In this document: positions 1 through 5,368 of the stretch, piece by piece
Layout of the letters: each line of letters opens with the position of its first letter
Numbering within the stretch: position 1 is the first letter of the stretch
DNA from: Candidatus Saccharibacteria bacterium UBA2834
Lineage (GTDB): Bacteria > Patescibacteriota > Saccharimonadia > Saccharimonadales > Saccharimonadaceae
Length of the DNA stretch: 5,368 nt
Assembly (NCBI GenBank): GCA_002351365.1
Contig: DEGE01000027.1
Coordinates: forward strand, 15,690-21,057
Direction of reading: 5' to 3'
The notes under the pieces: generated by a model
Told to the model about the DNA's origin: nothing
The model's database searches: none
What the model saw: the letters and a program-made list of their open reading frames with translations, nothing else
Translations under genes and position numbers: made by a program

Positions 1-1424
1 ATAGCGACCGTTTCTCTGGCTCATTAGTTTCGCAGACCAATAAGTTTATTGGAGCCTTTGAGCGACTATTCGATTTGCTAATTTTCGACATCATCTACAT
101 TATTTCGATGTTTGCGTTTATCATGATAGTTCTCGCACCACGCGCGCCTCTCTTTGCACTCGGATTAACAATATTCGTCGCGATTTACATTTTGTGTTCG
201 GGGTTAAGCTTCAAGAAAATTTCGCACCTCAGTAAAGAGCGTGCCGAGGCGGAGAACCGTCAGACTGGCCAGTTGGCCGATTCGGTGTCTAATATTTTAT
301 CCGTCAAATCATACGGCCGTGAATCGCACGAGCGTCATCGTTATGCAAACTTCAATCGCGCCAGCTACAATGCCGGCATCGCGCAGATGAATGCTACGAT
401 GAAACGCGACTTAGCGTTTAACTTCGTTAATATTGGCATCATCGCCATCATAGTTGTTTTCATGATGGCTGGCGTGCCGGTATTCGGGCTTAGTGTTGCG
501 ACGCTCATTTTAATCGTCAACTATTCGATGAGCATCATGGGTGAATTATGGAACATCAATAACATCTTCAAACACGTAAACCGCGTATTCGGTGATGCTT
601 ATGAAATGACCAAGATTCTCGACACCAAGGATGCGGTAGTTGATATCGAAAACGCTCAGCCACTCAAGGTGAAGAAGGGCAAAATTGACTTTAAGAATAT
701 TACCTTCAAGCATCAAGATGCGCGCGAGTCGATCTTTGAAGATTTCTCACTTAGCGTAAAAGCAGGGGAACGCATCGGGCTTGTTGGTGTGTCCGGCTCG
801 GGTAAAACAACCCTCACAAAGTTATTGTTGCGTTTCGCTGATGTTCAAGATGGCGAAATTCTGATAGATGGGCAGAATATTCATGAAGTCCAGCAAGTTT
901 CTTTGCGCGAAGCAATCGCCTACGTGCCACAAGAGACCGCACTGTTTCATCGCAGTATTGCCGAAAACATCGCTTATTCAAAGCCCGATGCGTCGCGCGA
1001 TGAGATCATACGAGCCGCAAAATTAGCAAACGCCGATGAGTTTATTCGAGATTTACCGGATGGTTATGAGACTCTAGTGGGCGAACGTGGTATTAAGCTG
1101 TCCGGCGGTCAGCGCCAACGCGTTGCTATCGCGCGCGCCATCCTTAAGGATGCTCCAGTCTTAGTACTCGATGAAGCCACTTCAGCGCTTGACTCTGAAT
1201 CCGAGGCGCTAATTCAGGACGCCTTAATCAGGCTAATGAAGGGCCGCACAAGCATCGTGGTCGCGCATCGTCTTTCTACGATTGCCAGCCTCGATCGTAT
1301 CGTAGTGCTTGAAAATGGCAAAATCATCGAGCAGGGTACGCACCATGAATTACTCGAAAAACATGGCGCATATCATAAGCTCTGGTCGCGCCAATCTGGT
1401 GCTTTCCTCGACGGCAAAGATTAG
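1..1424 (+). CDS. ABC exporter with fused membrane and ATPase domains (5'-truncated by window)
   Basis: This is the C-terminal 473 residues of an ABC-type exporter half-transporter that uses ATP to move a substrate out across the membrane. The frame is open from base 3 to the TAG at 1422-1424. The TTG at 75 is not the true start, because exporter-like sequence (FSGSLVSQTNKF) continues upstream in frame. Numbering from base 3, four hydrophobic segments lie at about 25-44, 49-69, 136-156 and 163-185, matching TM3-TM6 of the usual six. TM1-TM2 and roughly 100-130 residues lie outside the window. The nucleotide-binding domain is complete: Walker A GVSGSGKTT (786-812), Q-loop Gln (930-932), signature LSGGQRQR (1098-1121), Walker B VLVLDE followed by D-loop SALD (from 1158) and the H-loop His (1266-1268). 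It should therefore be catalytically competent. The A-loop aromatic position appears to be His (711-713). The family includes lipid, peptide and drug exporters; the substrate cannot be read from this fragment. A terminator directly follows. Confidence 0.95.
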   Translation, partial: SDRFSGSLVSQTNKFIGAFERLFDLLIFDIIYIISMFAFIMIVLAPRAPLFALGLTIFVAIYILCSGLSFKKISHLSKERAEAENRQTGQLADSVSNILSVKSYGRESHERHRYANFNRASYNAGIAQMNATMKRDLAFNFVNIGIIAIIVVFMMAGVPVFGLSVATLILIVNYSMSIMGELWNINNIFKHVNRVFGDAYEMTKILDTKDAVVDIENAQPLKVKKGKIDFKNITFKHQDARESIFEDFSLSVKAGERIGLVGVSGSGKTTLTKLLLRFADVQDGEILIDGQNIHEVQQVSLREAIAYVPQETALFHRSIAENIAYSKPDASRDEIIRAAKLANADEFIRDLPDGYETLVGERGIKLSGGQRQRVAIARAILKDAPVLVLDEATSALDSESEALIQDALIRLMKGRTSIVVAHRLSTIASLDRIVVLENGKIIEQGTHHELLEKHGAYHKLWSRQSGAFLDGKD

Positions 1425-1438
1425 CGTCGGACGGTCAA

Positions 1439-1467
1439 AAAAATGCACTCATTATGGGTGCATTTTT
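1439..1467 (+). terminator. Rho-independent terminator after the ABC exporter gene
   Basis: The arms aaaaatgcactc (1439-1450) and gggtgcattttt (1456-1467) form a 12-bp stem with one G-T pair and the 5-nt loop ATTAT. It begins 14 nt after the exporter stop codon. The five T's of the 3' arm form the U-tract and the complementary A-run (1437-1443) lies on the 5' side, so the hairpin could also stop transcription coming from the opposite strand. It separates the exporter from the lemA operon. Confidence 0.85.
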
Positions 1468-1471
1468 GATA

Positions 1472-1477
1472 TATAAT
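1472..1477 (+). promoter_or_regulatory. -10 box of the probable lemA operon promoter
   Basis: A perfect TATAAT lies 34 nt before the lemA start and 4 nt after the terminator stem. Transcription would begin near 1484, leaving a leader of about 28 nt that keeps the ribosome binding site. At 16-18 nt spacing the -35 position falls inside the terminator hairpin and has no good TTGACA match, so the promoter may be -10-driven or need an activator. An alternative pairing is TTGATA (1466-1471) with AAGAAT (1489-1494, 17-nt spacer). That would start transcription near 1501 and remove most of the ribosome binding site, so I prefer TATAAT. Confidence 0.6.
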
Positions 1478-1497
1478 AAAATTAACATAAGAATATT

Positions 1498-1503
1498 GGG
1501 AGA
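1498..1503 (+). promoter_or_regulatory. Ribosome binding site of lemA
   Basis: GGGAGA contains the Shine-Dalgarno core GGAG (1499-1502) nine bases before the ATG at 1512. It supports this start, which places the hydrophobic membrane anchor right at the N-terminus as expected for LemA proteins. Confidence 0.7.
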
Positions 1504-1511
1504 TAGATCAA

Positions 1512-2072
1512 ATGCCAGCTGGTATTATTGTGACGATTATTGTCGTAGTAGTTTTCTTAATACTCGTCGGAGTTATTTCGACCTATAATGCATTGGTGCG
1601 CTTACGAAATCAGGTAGATGAAGCTTTCGCAACAATGGACGTATATCTAAAGAAGCGTTGGGATTTAGTACCAAATCTCGTCGAGGTCGTAAAGGCCTAC
1701 GCTAAACATGAAGTGGAAACTTTTTCCGAAATTGTAAACTTACGCAAAAGTTCATATAACCGGATGTCACAAGAAGAAAAGATTTCGGCCAACAATCAGC
1801 TTACTCAAGACTTGTCACATTTATTAGCAATCGCTGAGGCCTATCCAGAACTTCGTTCGAATGAGAACTTCCTCGATTTGAATTCTCAATTGTCTAGCAT
1901 CGAGAATGATATTGCAAATGCGCGCAAGTTTTATAATGGTGCCGTCAAAGAAATGAATAATAAGACTCAAGTTTTTCCTTCGAATATCGTAGCTGGCATG
2001 TTTGGCTTCGAAAAGCTCGAAATGTTCAAAATTAGTGATTCTCAGAAAGAAAACGTAAAGGTAAAGTTCTAA
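1512..2072 (+). CDS. lemA: LemA family membrane protein
   Basis: This 186-residue protein matches the LemA family, which is widespread in bacteria and typically about this long. Its molecular role is not settled; the name comes from a Listeria antigen. Residues 5-24 form one hydrophobic anchor. The family core follows: YNALVRLRNQVDEAF at 25-39, the hallmark stretch YLKKRWDLVPNLVEVVKAYA at 45-64, then HEVETF and NLRKS. A second conserved block, LDLNSQLSSIENDIANARKF (121-140), continues with YNGAVKEMN, and the family's conserved proline-containing FP and FGF stretch appears at 155-166. The rest is predicted long helices, and the solved LemA fold is a helical bundle. The short uncharged N-terminus and Arg/Lys after the anchor favour a cytoplasmic helical domain (inference). 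The stop codon overlaps the start of the DUF2207 gene by one base, so the two proteins are probably co-produced and may act together at the membrane. Confidence 0.95.
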   Translation: MPAGIIVTIIVVVVFLILVGVISTYNALVRLRNQVDEAFATMDVYLKKRWDLVPNLVEVVKAYAKHEVETFSEIVNLRKSSYNRMSQEEKISANNQLTQDLSHLLAIAEAYPELRSNENFLDLNSQLSSIENDIANARKFYNGAVKEMNNKTQVFPSNIVAGMFGFEKLEMFKISDSQKENVKVKF

Positions 2073-2074
2073 TG
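2056..2074 (+). promoter_or_regulatory. Stop-start overlap and weak ribosome binding site coupling lemA to the DUF2207 gene
   Basis: The lemA stop TAA (2070-2072) and the next ATG (2072-2074) share one A, giving TAATG. Only a modest Shine-Dalgarno-like TAAAGG (2056-2061) lies 10 nt ahead. This arrangement suggests that ribosomes finishing lemA re-start on the downstream gene, which would link the amounts of the two proteins. Confidence 0.7.
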
Positions 2075-4498
2075 ACTCGCAGGGGTGGAAAAAATACGTT
2101 TCTACGTTTGGCGATTCTCGTCTTGTCGGCAGTCGCGACATTGTTCGCACCGTTAAGTTCTTTCGCCGCCGTTGGCTCGCAAGAGAACACTTTTGAGCAG
2201 ACCTTTTATGTTTCAAATGCAAGCTATTCTTTTGAGGTCGGCTCATTATTATTCAAGGATATTAGATTTGTAGATTATTCTGCGACGACTACGGAGTCAT
2301 TCGGTTTAATCGGCGAAATGACCAATAGTGCTACGGATCCGGTTTACTATAAAATCTTCGTAAAATATTACACGGCTTATGGCAGTACGGTTGCTACCAG
2401 TTATTCTACGAAGACTGCCGATGCGGGCACATCGAGTTTTGCGATGATGTCCGATGATTCGTATCTCGAGCGCAGTGGCTACTCGATTGGCTCCATTGAT
2501 TATTATGTTGTCACAGTCTACATACTCGATAGTCTGGAGGGGGCTGATTTTACGCCAAGCAATGACCCGCGCTACTCGTCAGAAGATTACGTAATTGATG
2601 GATATGATATTGACGTAATAGTTAATGAGGATCGTACTTTTACGATTCGTGAGCATATTACGGCATATTTTGACCCTACCGCCAGCAAGCATGGTATCAT
2701 TCGTAAAATCCCACTCTCTGGCACGCTTAAGCGCAATAACGGCACGACAGACGACTATCGCGCACGGGTAACTGAAGAAAACGTTAGTGGTGCTCCGTAT
2801 ACCACTTCGCGTAGCGACGGTTACTTTAATATTAAAATAGGCAGCGCAAGTCATACGGTGTCGGGTCAGCAAGAATACGTTATTACCTACACTTACAACA
2901 TGGGCAAAGATCCGCTAAAAAACGTGGATGAGCTTTATCTAAATCTAATCGGCACAGATTGGGATACGGTAATTGGCAATGTAAAATTTGATATACATAT
3001 GCCAAAGTCTTTTGATGCCGGCAAGCTTGGCTTTTCTGTCGGCAAGAGCGGCTCAACGAACAGCGATGATGTTCTATTTGAGGTAAACGGCAATGATATC
3101 AGCGGTAGTTATCATGGCATCCTTGGCGAACATGAAGGGCTTTCGGTTAGGCTTGAATTGCCAGAGGGATACTTTGTTGGCGCCGGCTTTAAAACCAGTC
3201 CAATCGCCTATCTAACTTTTATTGTTCCGGCGATATGTTTAATCATTGCTTTTGTTCTTTGGTATTTAGTCGGACGCGATACGAATAAGCTACCAGAAGC
3301 TGTCCAGTTTTACCCGCCAGATGGCATGAATAGTCTTGATGCAAGTTTTTATTACAACGGAAAAGCTGATAGCAGCGGAATAATCTCGTTATTAATTTAT
3401 CTCGCAAATAAAGGATATATCGGCATCATCGAAGACGCAGACGGCAAGAACTATCAAATCGCTAAATTAAAAGAATACGATGGAAACGATGAGAATGAAG
3501 CTGATTTCATGAACGGCCTCTTTAGGAATGCTGAATTACGCGAAGAGGATTGGCAGGAAATTATCGCTACAATCCGCAGCGGCAACGTGCCGACGCAGGC
3601 GATGGTGGATGCCGTACATGGCAAGAGTGAAACCCCGCTGGGCGTAGTTGATCCGAAAAAGCTACGCAATAAGTTCTACACAACTATCAATAAAATCGAA
3701 CGACGCGTCAATAAAAAGAGCAACATAAAAAAGATTATGCACAATACTCGTTGGGCGAGTTTGATTGCTTCAGCGCTCTGTGTTATTACTTTCGTCTCGA
3801 TTTTATCGATCCCGCTATTTATGCAGGGGGACTCCGACATAGTTATCATCATGTTCTTCTCTAGTTTATTCATAATGCCGTTCGTGTCAGTACTCTTCAT
3901 GGATGATGTTCCTGTAGTATTCCGAATAGTCTGGGGCTGTTTCTTGATTTTGCCAATGTTGGCAATATTTGGCGATTCAAATATGTTGGCAATCTTTCTA
4001 GAAGAACAGATTTACGCCTTTTCGGCCATATTCGGCCTAGTTTGCACGGTCGGGATTCTGATTTGTCGTCATTATATGCCGAAACGTACGGCCTATGGCG
4101 CCGAGATGTATGCCAAAGTTAATGGCTTCCGACGCTTCCTTGAAACTGCCGAGAAAGACCAAATCGAAATGATCGGTAACGAAAATCCGCATTATTTCTA
4201 CGACATATTGCCGTATATGTATGCACTCGGTATATCAAATAAATACATGAAAAAGTTTGAGAGTCTCGCTGAAGCTGCGCCAGAATGGTACACCGGATAC
4301 GATCACCGCATGTTCTCTTGCTCTGACTTTACGCGCTCAATCAATCGCACGATGTCGACGGCGACCAGCTATATGACTTCTTCGCCGTCAAGCAGTAGTG
4401 GCGGCGGCTCATCCGGTGGCGGTTCGTCCGGCGGCGGCTCATCCGGTGGCGGTTCGTCCGGCGGCGGAGGCGGCGGCGGAGGCGGCTCCTCCTGGTAA
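2072..4498 (+). CDS. DUF2207-family membrane protein with extra N-terminal domain and Gly/Ser tail
   Basis: This 808-residue membrane protein belongs to the DUF2207 family, whose biochemical role is unknown and whose genes often sit near lemA. Residues 1-32 form a signal peptide (basic n-region, hydrophobic core 11-28, likely cleavage after SFA). Residues 43-160 are an additional beta-rich domain with FxLYD-like features (GLIGEMTNSATDPVYYKIFV, then an AYGS turn and TSSF); this assignment is by eye. The DUF2207 core starts near 172 (IDGYDIDVIVNEDRTFTIRE) and runs outside the cell to about 375. One membrane segment (376-400) leads to a cytoplasmic region with family signatures (FYPPDGMNSLDASF at 413-426; SLLIYLANKGYIGIIE at 439-454). 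Further membrane segments lie at about 561-583, 588-609, 614-633 and 647-666. A conserved cytoplasmic block follows (AYGAEMYAKVNGFRRFL, DILPYMYALGI) and then a tail of GGGSS repeats ending in SSW. All six Cys are in membrane or cytoplasmic parts. The ATG at 2072 gives the complete signal peptide. Confidence 0.9.
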   Translation: MTRRGGKNTFLRLAILVLSAVATLFAPLSSFAAVGSQENTFEQTFYVSNASYSFEVGSLLFKDIRFVDYSATTTESFGLIGEMTNSATDPVYYKIFVKYYTAYGSTVATSYSTKTADAGTSSFAMMSDDSYLERSGYSIGSIDYYVVTVYILDSLEGADFTPSNDPRYSSEDYVIDGYDIDVIVNEDRTFTIREHITAYFDPTASKHGIIRKIPLSGTLKRNNGTTDDYRARVTEENVSGAPYTTSRSDGYFNIKIGSASHTVSGQQEYVITYTYNMGKDPLKNVDELYLNLIGTDWDTVIGNVKFDIHMPKSFDAGKLGFSVGKSGSTNSDDVLFEVNGNDISGSYHGILGEHEGLSVRLELPEGYFVGAGFKTSPIAYLTFIVPAICLIIAFVLWYLVGRDTNKLPEAVQFYPPDGMNSLDASFYYNGKADSSGIISLLIYLANKGYIGIIEDADGKNYQIAKLKEYDGNDENEADFMNGLFRNAELREEDWQEIIATIRSGNVPTQAMVDAVHGKSETPLGVVDPKKLRNKFYTTINKIERRVNKKSNIKKIMHNTRWASLIASALCVITFVSILSIPLFMQGDSDIVIIMFFSSLFIMPFVSVLFMDDVPVVFRIVWGCFLILPMLAIFGDSNMLAIFLEEQIYAFSAIFGLVCTVGILICRHYMPKRTAYGAEMYAKVNGFRRFLETAEKDQIEMIGNENPHYFYDILPYMYALGISNKYMKKFESLAEAAPEWYTGYDHRMFSCSDFTRSINRTMSTATSYMTSSPSSSSGGGSSGGGSSGGGSSGGGSSGGGGGGGGGSSW
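4400..4459 (+). repeat. Exact 30-bp tandem duplication encoding GGGSS repeats
   Basis: Bases 4400-4429 and 4430-4459 are identical 30-bp units. Each unit is two diverged 15-bp GGGSS modules: the first uses TCA TCC for the serines, the second TCG TCC, and the glycine codons differ too. The array sits in frame in the C-terminal tail of the DUF2207 protein. A GGC/GGA polyglycine run follows (4460-4486), then Ser-Ser-Trp-stop. Units of 15 or 30 bp keep the frame, so copy number can change without breaking the gene. Local GC is far above the surroundings. Confidence 0.95.
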
Positions 4499-4506
4499 AG
4501 ATTTCA

Positions 4507-4536
4507 AAAAACTGGACCCCAACTGGTCCAGTTTTT
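4507..4536 (+). terminator. Rho-independent terminator of the lemA-DUF2207 operon
   Basis: The arms aaaaactggacc (4507-4518) and ggtccagttttt (4525-4536) form a perfect 12-bp stem with the 6-nt loop CCAACT, ending in a T-run. It starts 8 nt after the stop codon of the DUF2207 gene. As with the hairpin at 1439, the A-run on the 5' side makes it a potential two-way terminator. It isolates lysS from the operon. Confidence 0.9.
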
Positions 4537-4542
4537 CTTACC

Positions 4543-4571
4543 TCGACGTGGCAGCAAAAAGATGTTATGAT
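4543..4571 (+). promoter_or_regulatory. Extended -10 promoter of lysS, likely giving a leaderless mRNA
   Basis: TCGACG (4543-4548, four of six matching TTGACA) lies 17 nt from TATGAT (4566-4571, five of six matching TATAAT), with an extended -10 TG at 4563-4564. Transcription should start about 7 nt after the -10 box, at or next to the A of the lysS ATG (4579). No Shine-Dalgarno sequence lies between the terminator and the ATG. A second overlapping box, TGA-TATAAG (4568-4576), would start inside the gene and is less likely. Confidence 0.7.
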
Positions 4572-4578
4572 ATAAGTT

Positions 4579-5368
4579 ATGGCAACTCTTAAAGATTTTC
4601 GCGATGAAAGAATTCGCAAACTAAATGAACTCCGAGCGGAGGGTATTGATCCGTATCCAGCACATTCCAACCGTAATGTAAAAATCGGAGATATTCTTAA
4701 GAGTTATGATAAGTATGCCGACAAGGAAGTTTGTGTTGCCGGCCGAATTGCGAGCATACGAAGCTTTGGCAAGCTAGCTTTTGTGGTTGTTTCTGACGAC
4801 TCTGGCTCAATTCAAATTTTTCTAAAAGACGCCGCCGCTAAGTTTACGAAAAAACTTGATACTGGTGATTTTCTTGAGGCTTCCGGTAAGGTTGGCAAAA
4901 CCAAAACGGAAGAGATTTCGGTTTTTTGTGATATGCCGCGCATCCTTACAAAAGCATTGCGTCCGCTTCCGGGTCGCGATGGCTTTACGAATAAAGAGGA
5001 ACGCTTACGTCGCCGTTACGTTGATATGGCGGTCAATCCAGAAGTTCGCGAACGTTTCGTGCGCCGTGCAAAATTCTGGACTGCAACGCGTGAATTCTTA
5101 AATAACCACGGTTTCGTTGAAATTAATACTCCGGTTTTGGAAGTCACGACGGGTGGCGCTGACGCGAACCCATTTGTTACCCACATGGACGCACTCGATC
5201 AAGACTTTTACCTACGCATTTCGCAAGAGCTCCCACTCAAACGCTTAATTGGTGGCGGCTACGAGCGCGTCTATGATATTGGCCCGCGTTTCCGTAACGA
5301 AGGTATGGACGATGAGCATTTGCCGGAGCATATGGCGATGGAATCATATGCTGCCTATCAAGATTACG
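4579..5368 (+). CDS. lysS: Lysyl-tRNA synthetase, class II (3'-truncated by window)
   Basis: This gene makes the cytoplasmic enzyme that charges tRNA-Lys with lysine using ATP. The first 263 residues are present and the frame runs off the window; family members are usually about 490-510 residues. After an N-terminal helix (DFRDERIRKLNELRAEGIDP, 6-25) comes the OB-fold anticodon-binding domain, with VCVAGRIASIRSFGKLAFV at about 51-69 and SGSIQIFLKD after it. The linker YVDMAVNPEVRERF leads to the catalytic core. Motif 1 includes GFVEINTPVLE (178-188), followed by TTGGADANPF (190-199) and the ISQELPLKRLIGGGYERVYD stretch. Motif 2 includes the FRNEG loop (238-242) and HMAMESYAAYQDY. The GG-A-PF element and the motif 2 Arg and Glu are intact, so the enzyme looks functional. 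The class II type is distinguished from class I LysRS by these motifs. Motif 3 is beyond the window. The ATG at 4579 has no ribosome binding site but sits where transcription should start. Confidence 0.97.
   Translation, partial: MATLKDFRDERIRKLNELRAEGIDPYPAHSNRNVKIGDILKSYDKYADKEVCVAGRIASIRSFGKLAFVVVSDDSGSIQIFLKDAAAKFTKKLDTGDFLEASGKVGKTKTEEISVFCDMPRILTKALRPLPGRDGFTNKEERLRRRYVDMAVNPEVRERFVRRAKFWTATREFLNNHGFVEINTPVLEVTTGGADANPFVTHMDALDQDFYLRISQELPLKRLIGGGYERVYDIGPRFRNEGMDDEHLPEHMAMESYAAYQDY

Noticed and set aside
75..77. TTG as the start codon of the ABC exporter
   Set aside because: The frame is open upstream to base 3 and encodes exporter-like sequence, and a start here would cut into TM3. 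The gene begins outside the window.
1824..2246. 140-codon open frame on the minus strand across the lemA/DUF2207 junction
   Set aside because: It lies opposite two well-recognised genes, has a composition rich in Arg/Ser without recognisable motifs, and would span a coupled stop-start junction.
4400..4486. The GC-rich repeat as a CRISPR array or mobile-element end
   Set aside because: The units are contiguous without spacers, in frame, and encode a glycine/serine tail typical of this protein family.
2072..4498. UGA-to-glycine recoding, as in some CPR lineages
   Set aside because: No in-frame TGA occurs in any of the four genes, and glycine is written with GGN codons throughout, including the long glycine tail.
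4341..4670. Minus-strand frame with Arg-rich repeats, and the + strand frame 4398-4592 with Ala/Val/Pro repeats
   Set aside because: Both are readings of the GGGSS DNA repeat in other frames, and both run through a terminator and promoter. They have no independent support.
4856..5101. 81-codon + strand frame inside lysS
   Set aside because: It is an out-of-frame shadow of the clearly recognised lysyl-tRNA synthetase.

Overview
The window looks like a compact bacterial chromosome segment. All four genes lie on the + strand, the gaps are short (80-90 nt), and two strong intrinsic terminators separate the transcription units. Base composition is moderate. No in-frame TGA codons occur and glycine uses GGN codons, so the standard bacterial code fits. 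A TM7/Saccharibacteria-like (Patescibacteria/CPR) source is my best guess. It rests on the LemA + DUF2207 pairing, the compact layout, the divergent but intact LysRS and an apparently leaderless promoter. It is an impression, not a proof. The standard code argues against Gracilibacteria or Absconditabacteria, which read UGA as glycine.

Layout: (1) 1-1424 is the 3' part of a fused membrane/ATPase ABC exporter gene that begins upstream of the window. (2) 1439-1467 is an intrinsic terminator hairpin. A perfect TATAAT box follows within a few bases and should start the next unit. (3) 1512-2072 is a LemA-family membrane protein. Its stop codon overlaps by one base the start of (4) 2072-4498, a large secreted/membrane DUF2207-family protein. 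That protein has an additional N-terminal beta-rich domain and a Gly/Ser-rich tail encoded by an exact tandem DNA duplication. (5) 4507-4536 is a second strong terminator. (6) 4543-4571 is a good extended -10 promoter lying so close to the next gene that its mRNA should be leaderless. (7) 4579 to the window end is the first 263 residues of class II lysyl-tRNA synthetase.

The unit most worth attention is the two-gene lemA-DUF2207 operon. It has its own promoter and terminator and encodes two membrane proteins of poorly known function that are probably made in coupled fashion. The ABC exporter and lysS flanking it are separate units by their signals. No mobile elements, tRNAs, rRNAs or CRISPR arrays were seen, and there is no gene-free stretch over 300 bases.
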